Shown here in pieces: positions 52,015 to 59,350 of a DNA stretch of 64,000 nt. The translations under genes were made by a program, and so were the position numbers. The notes beneath the pieces are model-generated. The model was not told the origin of the DNA. It worked only from the letters and a program-made list of their open reading frames with translations, and searched no databases. Numbering within the stretch: position 1 is the stretch's first letter; the number at the start of each line of letters is the position of its first letter. Source of the stretch: Vibrio campbellii CAIM 519 = NBRC 15631 = ATCC 25920 (lineage in GTDB: Bacteria > Pseudomonadota > Gammaproteobacteria > Enterobacterales > Vibrionaceae); the NCBI RefSeq assembly GCF_002163755.1, contig NZ_CP015863.1:682001-746000 (forward strand). Direction: 5' to 3'.

Positions 52015-52360
52015 GTCGGACATGATTCACGTTGAGGTGGTGTATGCCTTGCCTCAAGAGCAGCGAGTGTTTAACTTGGTGGTGAATAACCATGCCACTG
52101 TTGAAGAGATTATTCGCCAGTCCGGTGTGCTTGAACTGTACCCAGAGATTGATTTGAAGAAGAACAAAGTGGGTGTTTATAGCCGCAACGTTCGACTAGA
52201 TGCGACAGTTCGAGACAAAGACCGAATCGAAATTTACCGTCCATTATTGGCGGATCCAAAAGAGATTCGTCGTAAACGAGCTGAGCAAGCAAAAGTGGCT
52301 GGCAACGCAGATCCTGTGACGGGTGGTAAGCCAAACGCCTTGAGAAAATCAGCGGAATAA
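52004..52360 (+). CDS. ratB: RatB/RnfH-family ubiquitin-fold protein
   Basis: This is a small UPF0125 (RnfH) protein with a beta-grasp fold, partner gene of ratA; whether it acts as an antitoxin is unsettled. ATG 52004, inside the end of ratA, gives 118 residues beginning MSIESDMIHVEVVYALPQ. It contains VGVYSRNVRLDATVRDKDRI and EIYRPLLADPKEIRRKRAEQ. The longer frame from 51965 would overlap ratA further without support. Confidence 0.92.
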   Translation: MSIESDMIHVEVVYALPQEQRVFNLVVNNHATVEEIIRQSGVLELYPEIDLKKNKVGVYSRNVRLDATVRDKDRIEIYRPLLADPKEIRRKRAEQAKVAGNADPVTGGKPNALRKSAE

Positions 52361-52377
52361 TGCTTGAAGATATAAAA

Positions 52378-52410
52378 CAAAACCTCCCAACTGGGAGGTT
52401 TTGTTGTTTT
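52378..52410 (+). terminator. Terminator of ratA-ratB
   Basis: An 11-bp perfect stem CAAAACCTCCC/GGGAGGTTTTG with loop AACT is followed by TTGTTTT. It is 18 bases after the ratB stop. Confidence 0.9.
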
Positions 52411-52450
52411 TGGAGCTTACTTTTCTCGCTCTGTGCGCGTCAGCCGAAAT

Positions 52451-52475
52451 AAAAAAGCCTCCGTGCGGAGGCTTT
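52451..52475 (-). terminator. Terminator of bamE
   Basis: A stem AAAGCCTCC/GGAGGCTTT with loop GTGC is flanked by further A on the bamE-distal side (T-run on the minus strand). It is 27 bases after the bamE stop. Confidence 0.87.
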
Positions 52476-52501
52476 AGGAATACTGCGAAAATAAAGGTTG
52501 T

Positions 52502-52861
52502 TTACTGAATCTTCTCGTAAAACGCATCGCTTTTCGGGTAGTCACCAGTGATGTCTGCCAGTGTGCCTTGGTCGTTAAAGTTAACGATAAGATCTTTTTG
52601 CACTGATTCACCGTGACCTGGAGTGTGGTGGTAAATGTAGTACCACGTATTTGGGTAGCCATTTTCAATCAACATAGGTGAACCAAGAACGTAGCGAACC
52701 TGTGCTTTAGTCATCCCAAACTTTAATTTATCAACCGCACTTTGTTCTACATAGTTGCCTTGGTTGATATCAATACGATAAACCAGTTTTTCCAATACCG
52801 AACATCCTGTCAGCAATGTCATTGCTAATGGTACGGCAACTAACCACTTCTTTAATTGCAT
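52502..52861 (-). CDS. bamE: Outer membrane assembly lipoprotein BamE (SmpA)
   Basis: BamE is a small lipoprotein of the BAM complex that stabilises the BamA-BamD contact. The 119-residue protein has the lipobox LLTGC (Cys at about 20). The conserved BamE motifs are QGNYVEQSAVDKLKFGMTKA and VRYVLGSPMLIENGYPNTWYY. It is the second BAM component in this window, with bamB at 20487. Convergent to ratA-ratB. Confidence 0.96.
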   Translation of the reverse strand: MQLKKWLVAVPLAMTLLTGCSVLEKLVYRIDINQGNYVEQSAVDKLKFGMTKAQVRYVLGSPMLIENGYPNTWYYIYHHTPGHGESVQKDLIVNFNDQGTLADITGDYPKSDAFYEKIQ

Positions 52862-53108
52862 AATAATTTCTTAGTAACCTTTAAAATACTGCGCTGATAA
52901 TAAACAAGCTCGACGCAGATGTAAAAAGCTATGCGTCGTATGGTAGGAACTCTGACAACGAATTTTGAGTTGAGTTGCATTTATTCATCGATATTGCACG
53001 CTAAATGACGGAACATGACTCACAAATTCGCGTAAACCTAGAGCTGAACAGTTTGTCACGCAAAATAATGGCATTTTTGTCAGGCCAATGAGGGAGAAAG
53101 TTCAGCGA

Positions 53109-53591
53109 TTATTTGGCTTGTGAAAACTCAAGTAGAGTATCGCCGGAAAAGCGATAGTACTCTTTCTCGGTGACTCGCTCAGCGCCAATCGATTGGTAAA
53201 ACCGACCTGCGATAGGATTTGTACTTTCTGCTGTCCAATCTAATCGATGGCAACCATGATTGACGGCAAGAGACGTGAGATATTTCATCAACTTTAATCC
53301 TACGCCTTTTCCTCGCGCAGAAGAGGACACAAATAGGTCTTTCAAATACATTTGACCAGAGAGTTTCGGTGCAGGAAACATCACGGTGTAGGTTGCAAAC
53401 CCCATTATGGTGTCGTCATTGTATGCAGCAATAACTTTGACACCAGAGTACTCTGAAAAGACTTTGTACTTGAGATAATGAGTCAGTTCTTTCTCGGAGG
53501 CAGCTTGCTCGTTGAAATAGTATTGCTCCAACTCAACAAAAATAGGGACAAGATCTAAGCAGTTGGTTTTGTTGATTGCTCTGATATCCAT
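53109..53591 (-). CDS. GNAT-family N-acetyltransferase
   Basis: The 160-residue protein shows the GNAT acetyl-CoA-binding motif VSSSARGKGVGLKLMKYL (R/QxxGxG/A pattern near 92-109) and the following FYQSIGAERV (about 131-140). The family acetylates amines of small molecules or proteins; the substrate is not predictable. It begins 21 bases downstream of the recN stop on the same strand, so may share its transcript and its SOS control. The 247-bp spacer to bamE shows no gene. Confidence 0.87.
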   Translation of the reverse strand: MDIRAINKTNCLDLVPIFVELEQYYFNEQAASEKELTHYLKYKVFSEYSGVKVIAAYNDDTIMGFATYTVMFPAPKLSGQMYLKDLFVSSSARGKGVGLKLMKYLTSLAVNHGCHRLDWTAESTNPIAGRFYQSIGAERVTEKEYYRFSGDTLLEFSQAK

Positions 53592-53612
53592 TTCTCATCC
53601 CTCGCCGATCTG

Positions 53613-55277
53613 TTAAGCCGCGATAAGCAGTTCTTTTGCGTTTGCCAATGTAGAGTCAGTGATTTGGCTGCCACCAAGTAGGCGAGCGAGTTCTGCCACG
53701 CGTTGTTCTTCATCTAGTGAGCGCATTTGTGTTTCAGTTTGGCCGCCTTTGGTGTGTTTGGCTACAAACATCTGCTGGTGACCGCAGCCAGCAACTTGCG
53801 GCAAGTGGGTAACACACATAACTTGGGTTGATTCGCCCAGTTTGCGCAGCATCTTGCCAACTACGGCGGCGGTTGGGCCGCTGATACCTACATCCACTTC
53901 GTCAAAGATCAAGCTTGGTGTGTCAACTTTCTGCGCTGTGATCACTTGGATCGCTAAGGAGATACGTGATAGCTCACCGCCAGACGCGACTTTAGCGGTA
54001 GGTTGTAATGGTTGGCCTGGATTGGTTGAAACCAAAAAGCATACGCTGTCCATGCCTAGCGGAGATGGATGCGCGTTTTCGTTGTTCACTTCGATACTGA
54101 ACACGGCTTTTTCCATGCTCAACTCGTGCATGCTTTGGGTGATCAGCTTGTTCAATTCTTTAGCATAACGGCTGCGTGATTTGTGCAGTTTTTCTGCTTG
54201 AGTTAAGAAGCTTTGGTATTTCTGCTCCACTTCTTGTGCTAACTCATCTAAGCGTTCATCAGAGCAATCTAGTGCTTCGATTTGTGCCAGCAGATCTTGG
54301 TGGTGCTGGTATAGCTCATCAGGCATCACATGGTGTTTGCGAGCCATCGACATCACTTTAGAAAAACGTTCTTCGACATAAGCCATACGACCCGGATCGA
54401 CATCAATGCCGTCAAGGTAGCTGCGAAGTTCGTTTTTGGTTTCTTCTAGCTGGATCATTGCTTCTGACAGCATGTTTGGTAGTTCAGCGAGTTTCTCATC
54501 TAATTCCGATAATTGTATTAGGGAGTGATTGGCCGATTGCAAAATACCAAGCGCATTGACTTCTTCACCTTCGTAAATAAGTTCGATGGCTTGCTGACAG
54601 GTAGCGGCAAGTTCACCGCTGTTGGACAGTCGTTTGTGCTCTTGCTCGAGCTCTGCGAATTCTTCTTCACCTAGCGATAACTCATTCAGTTCTTTGATTT
54701 GGTATTCAAGCAACTGTTTTTGTGCCTGGTTTTGCTGGCTGTTCTCTTTTAGCTGCTTAAGGTTATTGTCTGCCTGACGCCAATGCTGGTAAGCACTGCG
54801 TGTGCTTTTCAATAGGTTTAAATGTCCTGCATATTGGTCAAGCATGGCCATTTGATGCTCGCTTTTCATCAATTGATGATGTGCGTGCTGTCCATGGATG
54901 TTGATCAACAACTGCCCAAGAGATTTGAGTTGTGAAAGTGGGACTGGGCTGCCGTTGATGAAGGCTCTAGAGCGGCCTTCTTTGGTGATGATGCGACGCA
55001 AGATACATTCGCTGCCATCCAGCAGGTCGTTATCTTCTAGCCAACGCGTTGCGTGTAGATTGTTGTCCAGTAAAAAGGCAGCGCTGACTTCTGTTTTTTC
55101 TTCGCCTTGTCGCACCATGCCTGCATCGGCACGCCCGCCTAAACAAAGACCTAAAGCATCAATTGCAATGGATTTACCTGCACCTGTTTCACCAGTGATG
55201 GTGGTCATGCCCTTTGAAAGCTCGAGCTGTAAAGACTTAACAATCGCAAAATTATTAACACTTAGATGAGCCAGCAT
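53613..55277 (-). CDS. recN: DNA repair protein RecN
   Basis: RecN is an SMC-like ATPase that holds broken DNA ends together during recombinational repair. The 554-residue protein has the Walker A motif GETGAGKSIAIDAL (about 29-42), a long coiled-coil middle, the ABC signature VASGGELSRISLAI and Walker B SLIFDEVDVGISG. Three LexA boxes lie directly upstream, so strong SOS induction is expected, as for E. coli recN. Confidence 0.97.
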   Translation of the reverse strand: MLAHLSVNNFAIVKSLQLELSKGMTTITGETGAGKSIAIDALGLCLGGRADAGMVRQGEEKTEVSAAFLLDNNLHATRWLEDNDLLDGSECILRRIITKEGRSRAFINGSPVPLSQLKSLGQLLINIHGQHAHHQLMKSEHQMAMLDQYAGHLNLLKSTRSAYQHWRQADNNLKQLKENSQQNQAQKQLLEYQIKELNELSLGEEEFAELEQEHKRLSNSGELAATCQQAIELIYEGEEVNALGILQSANHSLIQLSELDEKLAELPNMLSEAMIQLEETKNELRSYLDGIDVDPGRMAYVEERFSKVMSMARKHHVMPDELYQHHQDLLAQIEALDCSDERLDELAQEVEQKYQSFLTQAEKLHKSRSRYAKELNKLITQSMHELSMEKAVFSIEVNNENAHPSPLGMDSVCFLVSTNPGQPLQPTAKVASGGELSRISLAIQVITAQKVDTPSLIFDEVDVGISGPTAAVVGKMLRKLGESTQVMCVTHLPQVAGCGHQQMFVAKHTKGGQTETQMRSLDEEQRVAELARLLGGSQITDSTLANAKELLIAA

Positions 55278-55287
55278 TTTTATTTAC

Positions 55288-55343
55288 CTGTATAACTGAA
55301 CAATACTGTATAAGAAAACAGTATATACTGTTTCTTTATACAG
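55288..55343 (-). promoter_or_regulatory. Three LexA (SOS) boxes upstream of recN
   Basis: Two perfect CTGT-N8-ACAG operators, CTGTATAAGAAAACAG (55306-55321) and CTGTTTCTTTATACAG (55328-55343), and one imperfect copy, CTGTATAACTGAACAA (55288-55303), lie within 66 bp of the recN start codon. Multiple LexA sites give tight repression and strong induction at E. coli recN; the same is expected here. Confidence 0.9.
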
Positions 55344-55671
55344 TAAAGGTGGGGGCGGTATTTTTTATGAAAGAAGCGCTTTTTTGTGATGGATAAAGGA
55401 AAAATAGGTCTCGTAAAATAAAACGATTTATTTAAATTGAATAAGTTACGGTCGATTTGGATTAATTGTGAGCGGCTCAAAAACGGCTACGGTATTAGTT
55501 GTTGCTTCTAGGCGAGCGACATTCAGAGGTGCCTACATCAGGAAGGAGAATTATCGACAAAGTCATCCGGTGTGATAGGCGGAGCATCGGGAATAGCATC
55601 GATAATTGGGTTAGTGACTCGAAAAGTGATGGCATACAACTGATAGTTGAGCGCTTATTTCCGCTTTTTTC
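55344..55671 (-). other. nadK-recN spacer beyond the SOS boxes
   Basis: About 330 bp without a convincing gene. On the minus strand a 39-codon open stretch (55654 down to stop at 55538) reads LYAITFRVTNPIIDAIPDAP and ITPDDFVDNSPS. It looks protein-like but has no good start; it may be a gene remnant. nadK and recN are closer in E. coli. Confidence 0.35.
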
Positions 55672-55701
55672 AAAAAGGTTGATGCTTTCACATCAACCTT
55701 T
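55672..55701 (-). terminator. Terminator of nadK
   Basis: An 11-bp perfect stem AAAGGTTGATG/CATCAACCTTT with loop CTTTCA is followed on the minus strand by further T. It begins six bases after the nadK stop. Confidence 0.9.
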
Positions 55702-55706
55702 GTTTA

Positions 55707-56591
55707 TTAAAACAGTTTGCTTGACCAACCAAGTTTGTTTCTTAGTACGTGGTAGTAGCTGTAGTCTTTTGGATGAATTAGCTTGAGCACGTTTGGGCTT
55801 TGATAGATATGTATTTCATCACCCGGAGACACTGGTAGGGAGACTTGCCCGTCACAGCTCACTTCTTGTGTTCCGCGGTTTTCTGGTGACACGATCAGCT
55901 TAATACGGCGCTTACCATCTACTACTAGTGGTCGGCTTGAAAGGGTATGTGGAAACATTGGCACCAAAGATATCGCGTTTAAGCTTGGCGACAGAATTGG
56001 ACCACCACCAGAAAGCGAGTAGGCAGTCGAACCTGTTGGGGTCGATACGATCAAGCCGTCAGCACGTAGGGAAAACGCAAAGCTGTCATCGATGTAGACT
56101 TCAAATTCAATCATGTGCGCCACTTGCCCTGGGTGAAGCACTGCTTCGTTCAAGGCCGCGTTGTGGCTTTTGATTTGTCCGTGGCGATGAATCTCTGCTT
56201 CTAACAAAAAGCGCTCTTCTTCAATGTACTCGCCTTTCAGTACAGCCTTTAATGCTTCTTTGAAGTCATCTGGATTTAAGTCCGTTAAGAAGCCTAAGTT
56301 ACCACGGTTTACACCGATGACGGCCACGTCAAAGCGCGACAAAATACGCGCAGCGCCCAACATGTTGCCATCACCGCCAACAACGATAGCGAGATCCGCG
56401 TTTTTACCCAGTTCAACGAGGCTAGCAAATTGGCTTTGCGGGATTTCGTCTAAAATTGCAGCAAGGCGATCATCGATAAACACTTGGTAACCCTCGGATG
56501 TCAGCCATTCGTACAACTCTCTATGAGTTTGTATTGCCTGCTGATCTCGTGGTTTTCCGATAATCGCGATCACGTTACATGGGTTTTTCAT
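55707..56591 (-). CDS. nadK: NAD kinase
   Basis: NadK phosphorylates NAD to NADP. The 294-residue protein has the kinase motifs VVGGDGNMLGAARIL (about 62-76), NRGNLGFLTDL (about 88-98), NEAVLHPGQVAHM, and the glycine-rich TPTGSTAYSLSGGGPI. The start at ATG 56591 begins MKNPCNVIAIIGKPRDQQAI. It is divergent from grpE, as in E. coli. Confidence 0.97.
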   Translation of the reverse strand: MKNPCNVIAIIGKPRDQQAIQTHRELYEWLTSEGYQVFIDDRLAAILDEIPQSQFASLVELGKNADLAIVVGGDGNMLGAARILSRFDVAVIGVNRGNLGFLTDLNPDDFKEALKAVLKGEYIEEERFLLEAEIHRHGQIKSHNAALNEAVLHPGQVAHMIEFEVYIDDSFAFSLRADGLIVSTPTGSTAYSLSGGGPILSPSLNAISLVPMFPHTLSSRPLVVDGKRRIKLIVSPENRGTQEVSCDGQVSLPVSPGDEIHIYQSPNVLKLIHPKDYSYYHVLRNKLGWSSKLF

Positions 56592-56612
56592 AGCATTTCC
56601 GCATTAAAGAGG

Positions 56613-56640
56613 CTTGAATCAGGAATCTTCATCCCCATAA
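56613..56640 (+). promoter_or_regulatory. Sigma-32 heat-shock promoter of grpE
   Basis: CTTGAA (56613-56618) and CCCCATAA (56633-56640) with a 14-bp spacer match the RpoH consensus CTTGAAA-N13/15-CCCCATnT closely. The site lies about 100 bp upstream of the grpE start, in the nadK-grpE divergent region. It agrees with heat-shock control of the DnaK-DnaJ-GrpE machine. Confidence 0.82.
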
Positions 56641-56736
56641 TAATGGCAAGTTACCTAAATATGCGAATTTTTATGTGGTTAAAGCCCGCAAAACGTGAGT
56701 GGCTTTAAGGACATTAAGTTGAATTCTGGAGATATC

Positions 56737-57333
56737 ATGAGCAACGAAGAAAACAAAGTTACAGAAGAAGAGCTTGATCAAATCATCGAAGAAGCGGAGA
56801 AAGTAGAAGCAGCAGCACAAGAAGCTGAAGCAGAACTTGAAGACATTGGTGATGAGAAAGACGCTAAGATTGCTCAACTAGAAGCAGCACTACTGTCTAG
56901 CGAAACCAAAGTGAAAGACCAGCAAGATGCGGTTCTTCGCGCTAAAGCTGAAGTAGAAAACATGCGTCGTCGTACTGAGCAAGAAATCGATAAAGCTCGT
57001 AAGTACGCTCTGAACAAATTCGCTGAAGAACTACTTCCAGTTATCGATAACCTTGAGCGTGCAATCCAAGCTGCAGATGCAGAGCACGAAGTGGTTAAGC
57101 CAATTCTTGAAGGTGTTGAGCTAACGCATAAGACATTTGTAGACGCAGTATCGAAATTTGGTTTGAAAGAGATCAACCCAGAAGGTGAAGCATTCAACCC
57201 TGAATTCCACCAAGCGATGTCTATTCAAGAGAGCCCAGATCACGACTCGAACACAGTGATGTTTGTGATGCAAAAAGGCTACGAGCTAAACGGCCGTGTT
57301 GTACGTCCTGCAATGGTTATGGTTGCTAAGTAA
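56737..57333 (+). CDS. grpE: Nucleotide exchange factor GrpE
   Basis: GrpE releases ADP from DnaK. ATG 56737 (GGAG upstream) gives 198 residues beginning MSNEENKVTEEELDQ. It has an acidic N-terminal coiled coil (about 5-90), the conserved RAKAEVENMRRRTEQEIDKA, and a C-terminal beta domain ending GYELNGRVVRPAMVMV. The open frame from 56695 would add 14 unsupported residues. Confidence 0.97.
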   Translation: MSNEENKVTEEELDQIIEEAEKVEAAAQEAEAELEDIGDEKDAKIAQLEAALLSSETKVKDQQDAVLRAKAEVENMRRRTEQEIDKARKYALNKFAEELLPVIDNLERAIQAADAEHEVVKPILEGVELTHKTFVDAVSKFGLKEINPEGEAFNPEFHQAMSIQESPDHDSNTVMFVMQKGYELNGRVVRPAMVMVAK

Positions 57334-57361
57334 TCAGTTAACCCATTGATATAAATATATT

Positions 57362-57395
57362 AAAACGCCCGCTATTCAATAGCGGGCGTTTTTGT
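57362..57395 (+). terminator. Terminator of grpE
   Basis: A long stem around ACGCCCGCTAT/ATAGCGGGCGT is followed by TTTTTG, 30 bases after the grpE stop. Confidence 0.92.
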
Positions 57396-57749
57396 TTCAA
57401 ACATGCCCTCATCATATTCACTCCTCTGAATATGCGATGAATTTGAAATTTGATCCTCTTCAAAGTTTTTCTTATTGGGAAATATTTTTCTCATAGGATA
57501 CATCCTTTCTTTATATCGCTTACTTATGGAATGCTGTGTCTATAAGTGGCTGTTCTGACTTTCCTTCGAGATTTAATTCTGAATATGAATGTGGATCTAG
57601 TGATTTACTTTTAATGTTATCTATTAACATTTCTGTAAAGAAAGTCTTTATTTTGTAACTCTGGTGTGTATTATTCGCGATGTCTGCCGTAAAAATCAGC
57701 AGATGTAACTATAAAAATATAAATAGCAAACACAACATTTCGGAGATTT
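57396..57749 (+). other. Intergenic region before the DAACS symporter
   Basis: 354 bp, strongly AT-rich, without a credible gene. The symporter promoter must lie here, but no hexamer pair with good spacing is clear to me. Confidence 0.45.
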
Positions 57750-59027
57750 ATGATGGATAAATCGCTTTCTAGTAAGATTTTTATTGGTTTGTTCGCCGGC
57801 CTTGTGCTGGGTACAGCTATTCAGTACTTATTTAGCGGTATTGCGATTTTTGATACCTATATCCTAGGTACGGCAGAAGGGGCAGGCGGCATGTTCGTTT
57901 CGCTGATTAAACTTCTGGTTGTTCCTTTGGTTTATGTATCAATTGTATGTGGCATTGTTGAGCTTAAAGACATTCGTTCTTTTGGTCGCTTAGGTGGTAA
58001 AACCTTTACTCTTTACATTTTGAATACCGTCGTTGCGATTATTGCTGCTCTTACTGTTGCTATGATTGTTCAGCCTGGTGCTGGCGCAAACCTAGCGGGT
58101 ACGATTTCTGACTCTGTGGCACTTAAGTCAACAGAAACGCCGGATATCTTCTCTATGGTTGTGAACATCGTTCCGAGCAACCCGGTACAGGCGTTTGCAA
58201 ATGGCGACATGCTACAGATCATCTTTATGGCAATTCTGACAGGTCTTGCTATCCAAGCGCTTGATTCAAAAGGCGGCCCTGCGGTTCGTACTTTTAAGAT
58301 GGCGAACGAAATCATGATGAAGCTGATTGGCCTTGTTATGAGCCTTGCGCCATACGGTGTATTCGCTCTGATGATTCAACTTGGCGCAACACTGGATGCA
58401 GGCACGCTTGCATCGGTAGCAGGTTATGTTGCTCTTGTGGTTTCAATGCTGGTGCTTTGGATCTTCGTTGTATACCCACTAGCGGTTCAAATGTTTACAG
58501 GTATCTCTGCACGTGAGTTCTCTCGTAAGACGCGTGAGCAAGTGCTGTTCTCTCTATCTACAGCAAGTTCAAATGCGACGATTCCTGTAACGATGCGCAC
58601 TCTTACTGACAAGATCGGTGTGTCTAAGTCGGTAGCTGGTTTTGGTGTACCACTGGGCGCTACGATGAACATGGCAGGTGCTTCAATCTACATCGCAATC
58701 GCAGCGGTATTCTGTGCGAACGCATTTGGTCAGCCTATCGCGGTATCTGACCTAGTGACTCTAGGCTTCACGGTTCTGCTACTGTCTATCGGTGCTGGCG
58801 GTGTTCCTGGCGGTGGTGTAGTAATGGTTGGTGTTATCCTTCACCAATTGGGTCTACCACCAGAAGGTCTAGCAATCGTTGCTGCGGTTGACCGTATTAA
58901 CGACATGTTCTGTACATCATCTAACGTAGTCGGCGACACTGCAGTAAACACGATTGTTGCTAAGTCTGAAGGCGAGATTGGTAAAGAAGAAATCGTGGAT
59001 GCTGAGCCAGCACAAGCAAGTGCATAA
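57750..59027 (+). CDS. Dicarboxylate/amino acid:cation symporter (DAACS family)
   Basis: The 425-residue membrane protein belongs to the glutamate/aspartate transporter fold. It has LIKLLVVPLVYVSIVCGIVE (about 49-68), the serine-rich re-entrant loop FSLSTASSNATIPVTMRTL, and the substrate/Na+ motif GATMNMAGASIYIAIAAVF. The gene starts at ATG 57750 or 57753; CGGAG upstream fits the second slightly better. Substrate could be glutamate, aspartate, C4-dicarboxylates or serine/threonine. It is a single-gene unit with its own terminator. Confidence 0.9.
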   Translation: MMDKSLSSKIFIGLFAGLVLGTAIQYLFSGIAIFDTYILGTAEGAGGMFVSLIKLLVVPLVYVSIVCGIVELKDIRSFGRLGGKTFTLYILNTVVAIIAALTVAMIVQPGAGANLAGTISDSVALKSTETPDIFSMVVNIVPSNPVQAFANGDMLQIIFMAILTGLAIQALDSKGGPAVRTFKMANEIMMKLIGLVMSLAPYGVFALMIQLGATLDAGTLASVAGYVALVVSMLVLWIFVVYPLAVQMFTGISAREFSRKTREQVLFSLSTASSNATIPVTMRTLTDKIGVSKSVAGFGVPLGATMNMAGASIYIAIAAVFCANAFGQPIAVSDLVTLGFTVLLLSIGAGGVPGGGVVMVGVILHQLGLPPEGLAIVAAVDRINDMFCTSSNVVGDTAVNTIVAKSEGEIGKEEIVDAEPAQASA

Positions 59028-59054
59028 TTGATAATTGCTCACTCAATCGAATTC

Positions 59055-59087
59055 AAAGCGAGGTCTTAGGGCCTCGCTTTTTCTTTT
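59055..59087 (+). terminator. Terminator of the DAACS symporter gene
   Basis: A 9-bp stem AAAGCGAGG/CCTCGCTTT with an eight-base loop is followed by TTCTTTTT, 28 bases after the stop. Confidence 0.9.
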
Positions 59088-59090
59088 TAG

Positions 59091-59142
59091 AGACGCTTCG
59101 CTTCGGGAACGGACTTCGTCCTATGGAACGCTGCGCTCCGAG
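59091..59142. repeat. Candidate dispersed repeat unit of small hairpins
   Basis: The 52-bp segment contains GACGCTTCGCTTCGGGAACG, GGACTTCGTCC (GGAC/GTCC stem, TTC loop) and GGAACGCTGCGCTCC in a row. It is GC-richer than its surroundings and sits directly after a terminator. It looks like a REP-type repetitive unit. No second full copy exists in this window; a related core, CCCCGCTTCGCTCTAGGG, occurs near 6048-6065. Confidence 0.4.
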
Positions 59143-59200
59143 ATTTGAGAATCCCGCCCCACCTTTTGCGCAACTTTTTTCAATTTTTTTTGCTCTCTCC

Positions 59201-59229
59201 CTTGAAAAGCCATTTGCAGCCCTTATCTA
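59201..59229 (+). promoter_or_regulatory. Sigma-32-like heat-shock promoter of dnaK
   Basis: A perfect CTTGAAA -35 (59201-59207) preceded by CCTCTC-type sequence is followed after 12 bases by CCCTTATCTA, an imperfect match to CCCCATnTA. The start codon of dnaK is about 120 bp downstream. The leader has two small hairpins, GGGT/ACCC (59275-59286) and TCCCC/GGGGA (59296-59310). Confidence 0.65.
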
Positions 59230-59350
59230 TTGGGCATAAGAGAAGCAAACAACATTATTTTAGTTTGTGAGTAAGGGTTGAAACCCGATTCTACGTCCCC
59301 ACATAGGGGATATAGCAAAACGAAAATAGAATTTATTCGGAGATAGCCTG

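Noticed and set aside
55499..55786. 95-residue plus-strand reading frame running into nadK
   Set aside because: It is mostly antisense to the nadK end and its terminator, with no family resemblance.
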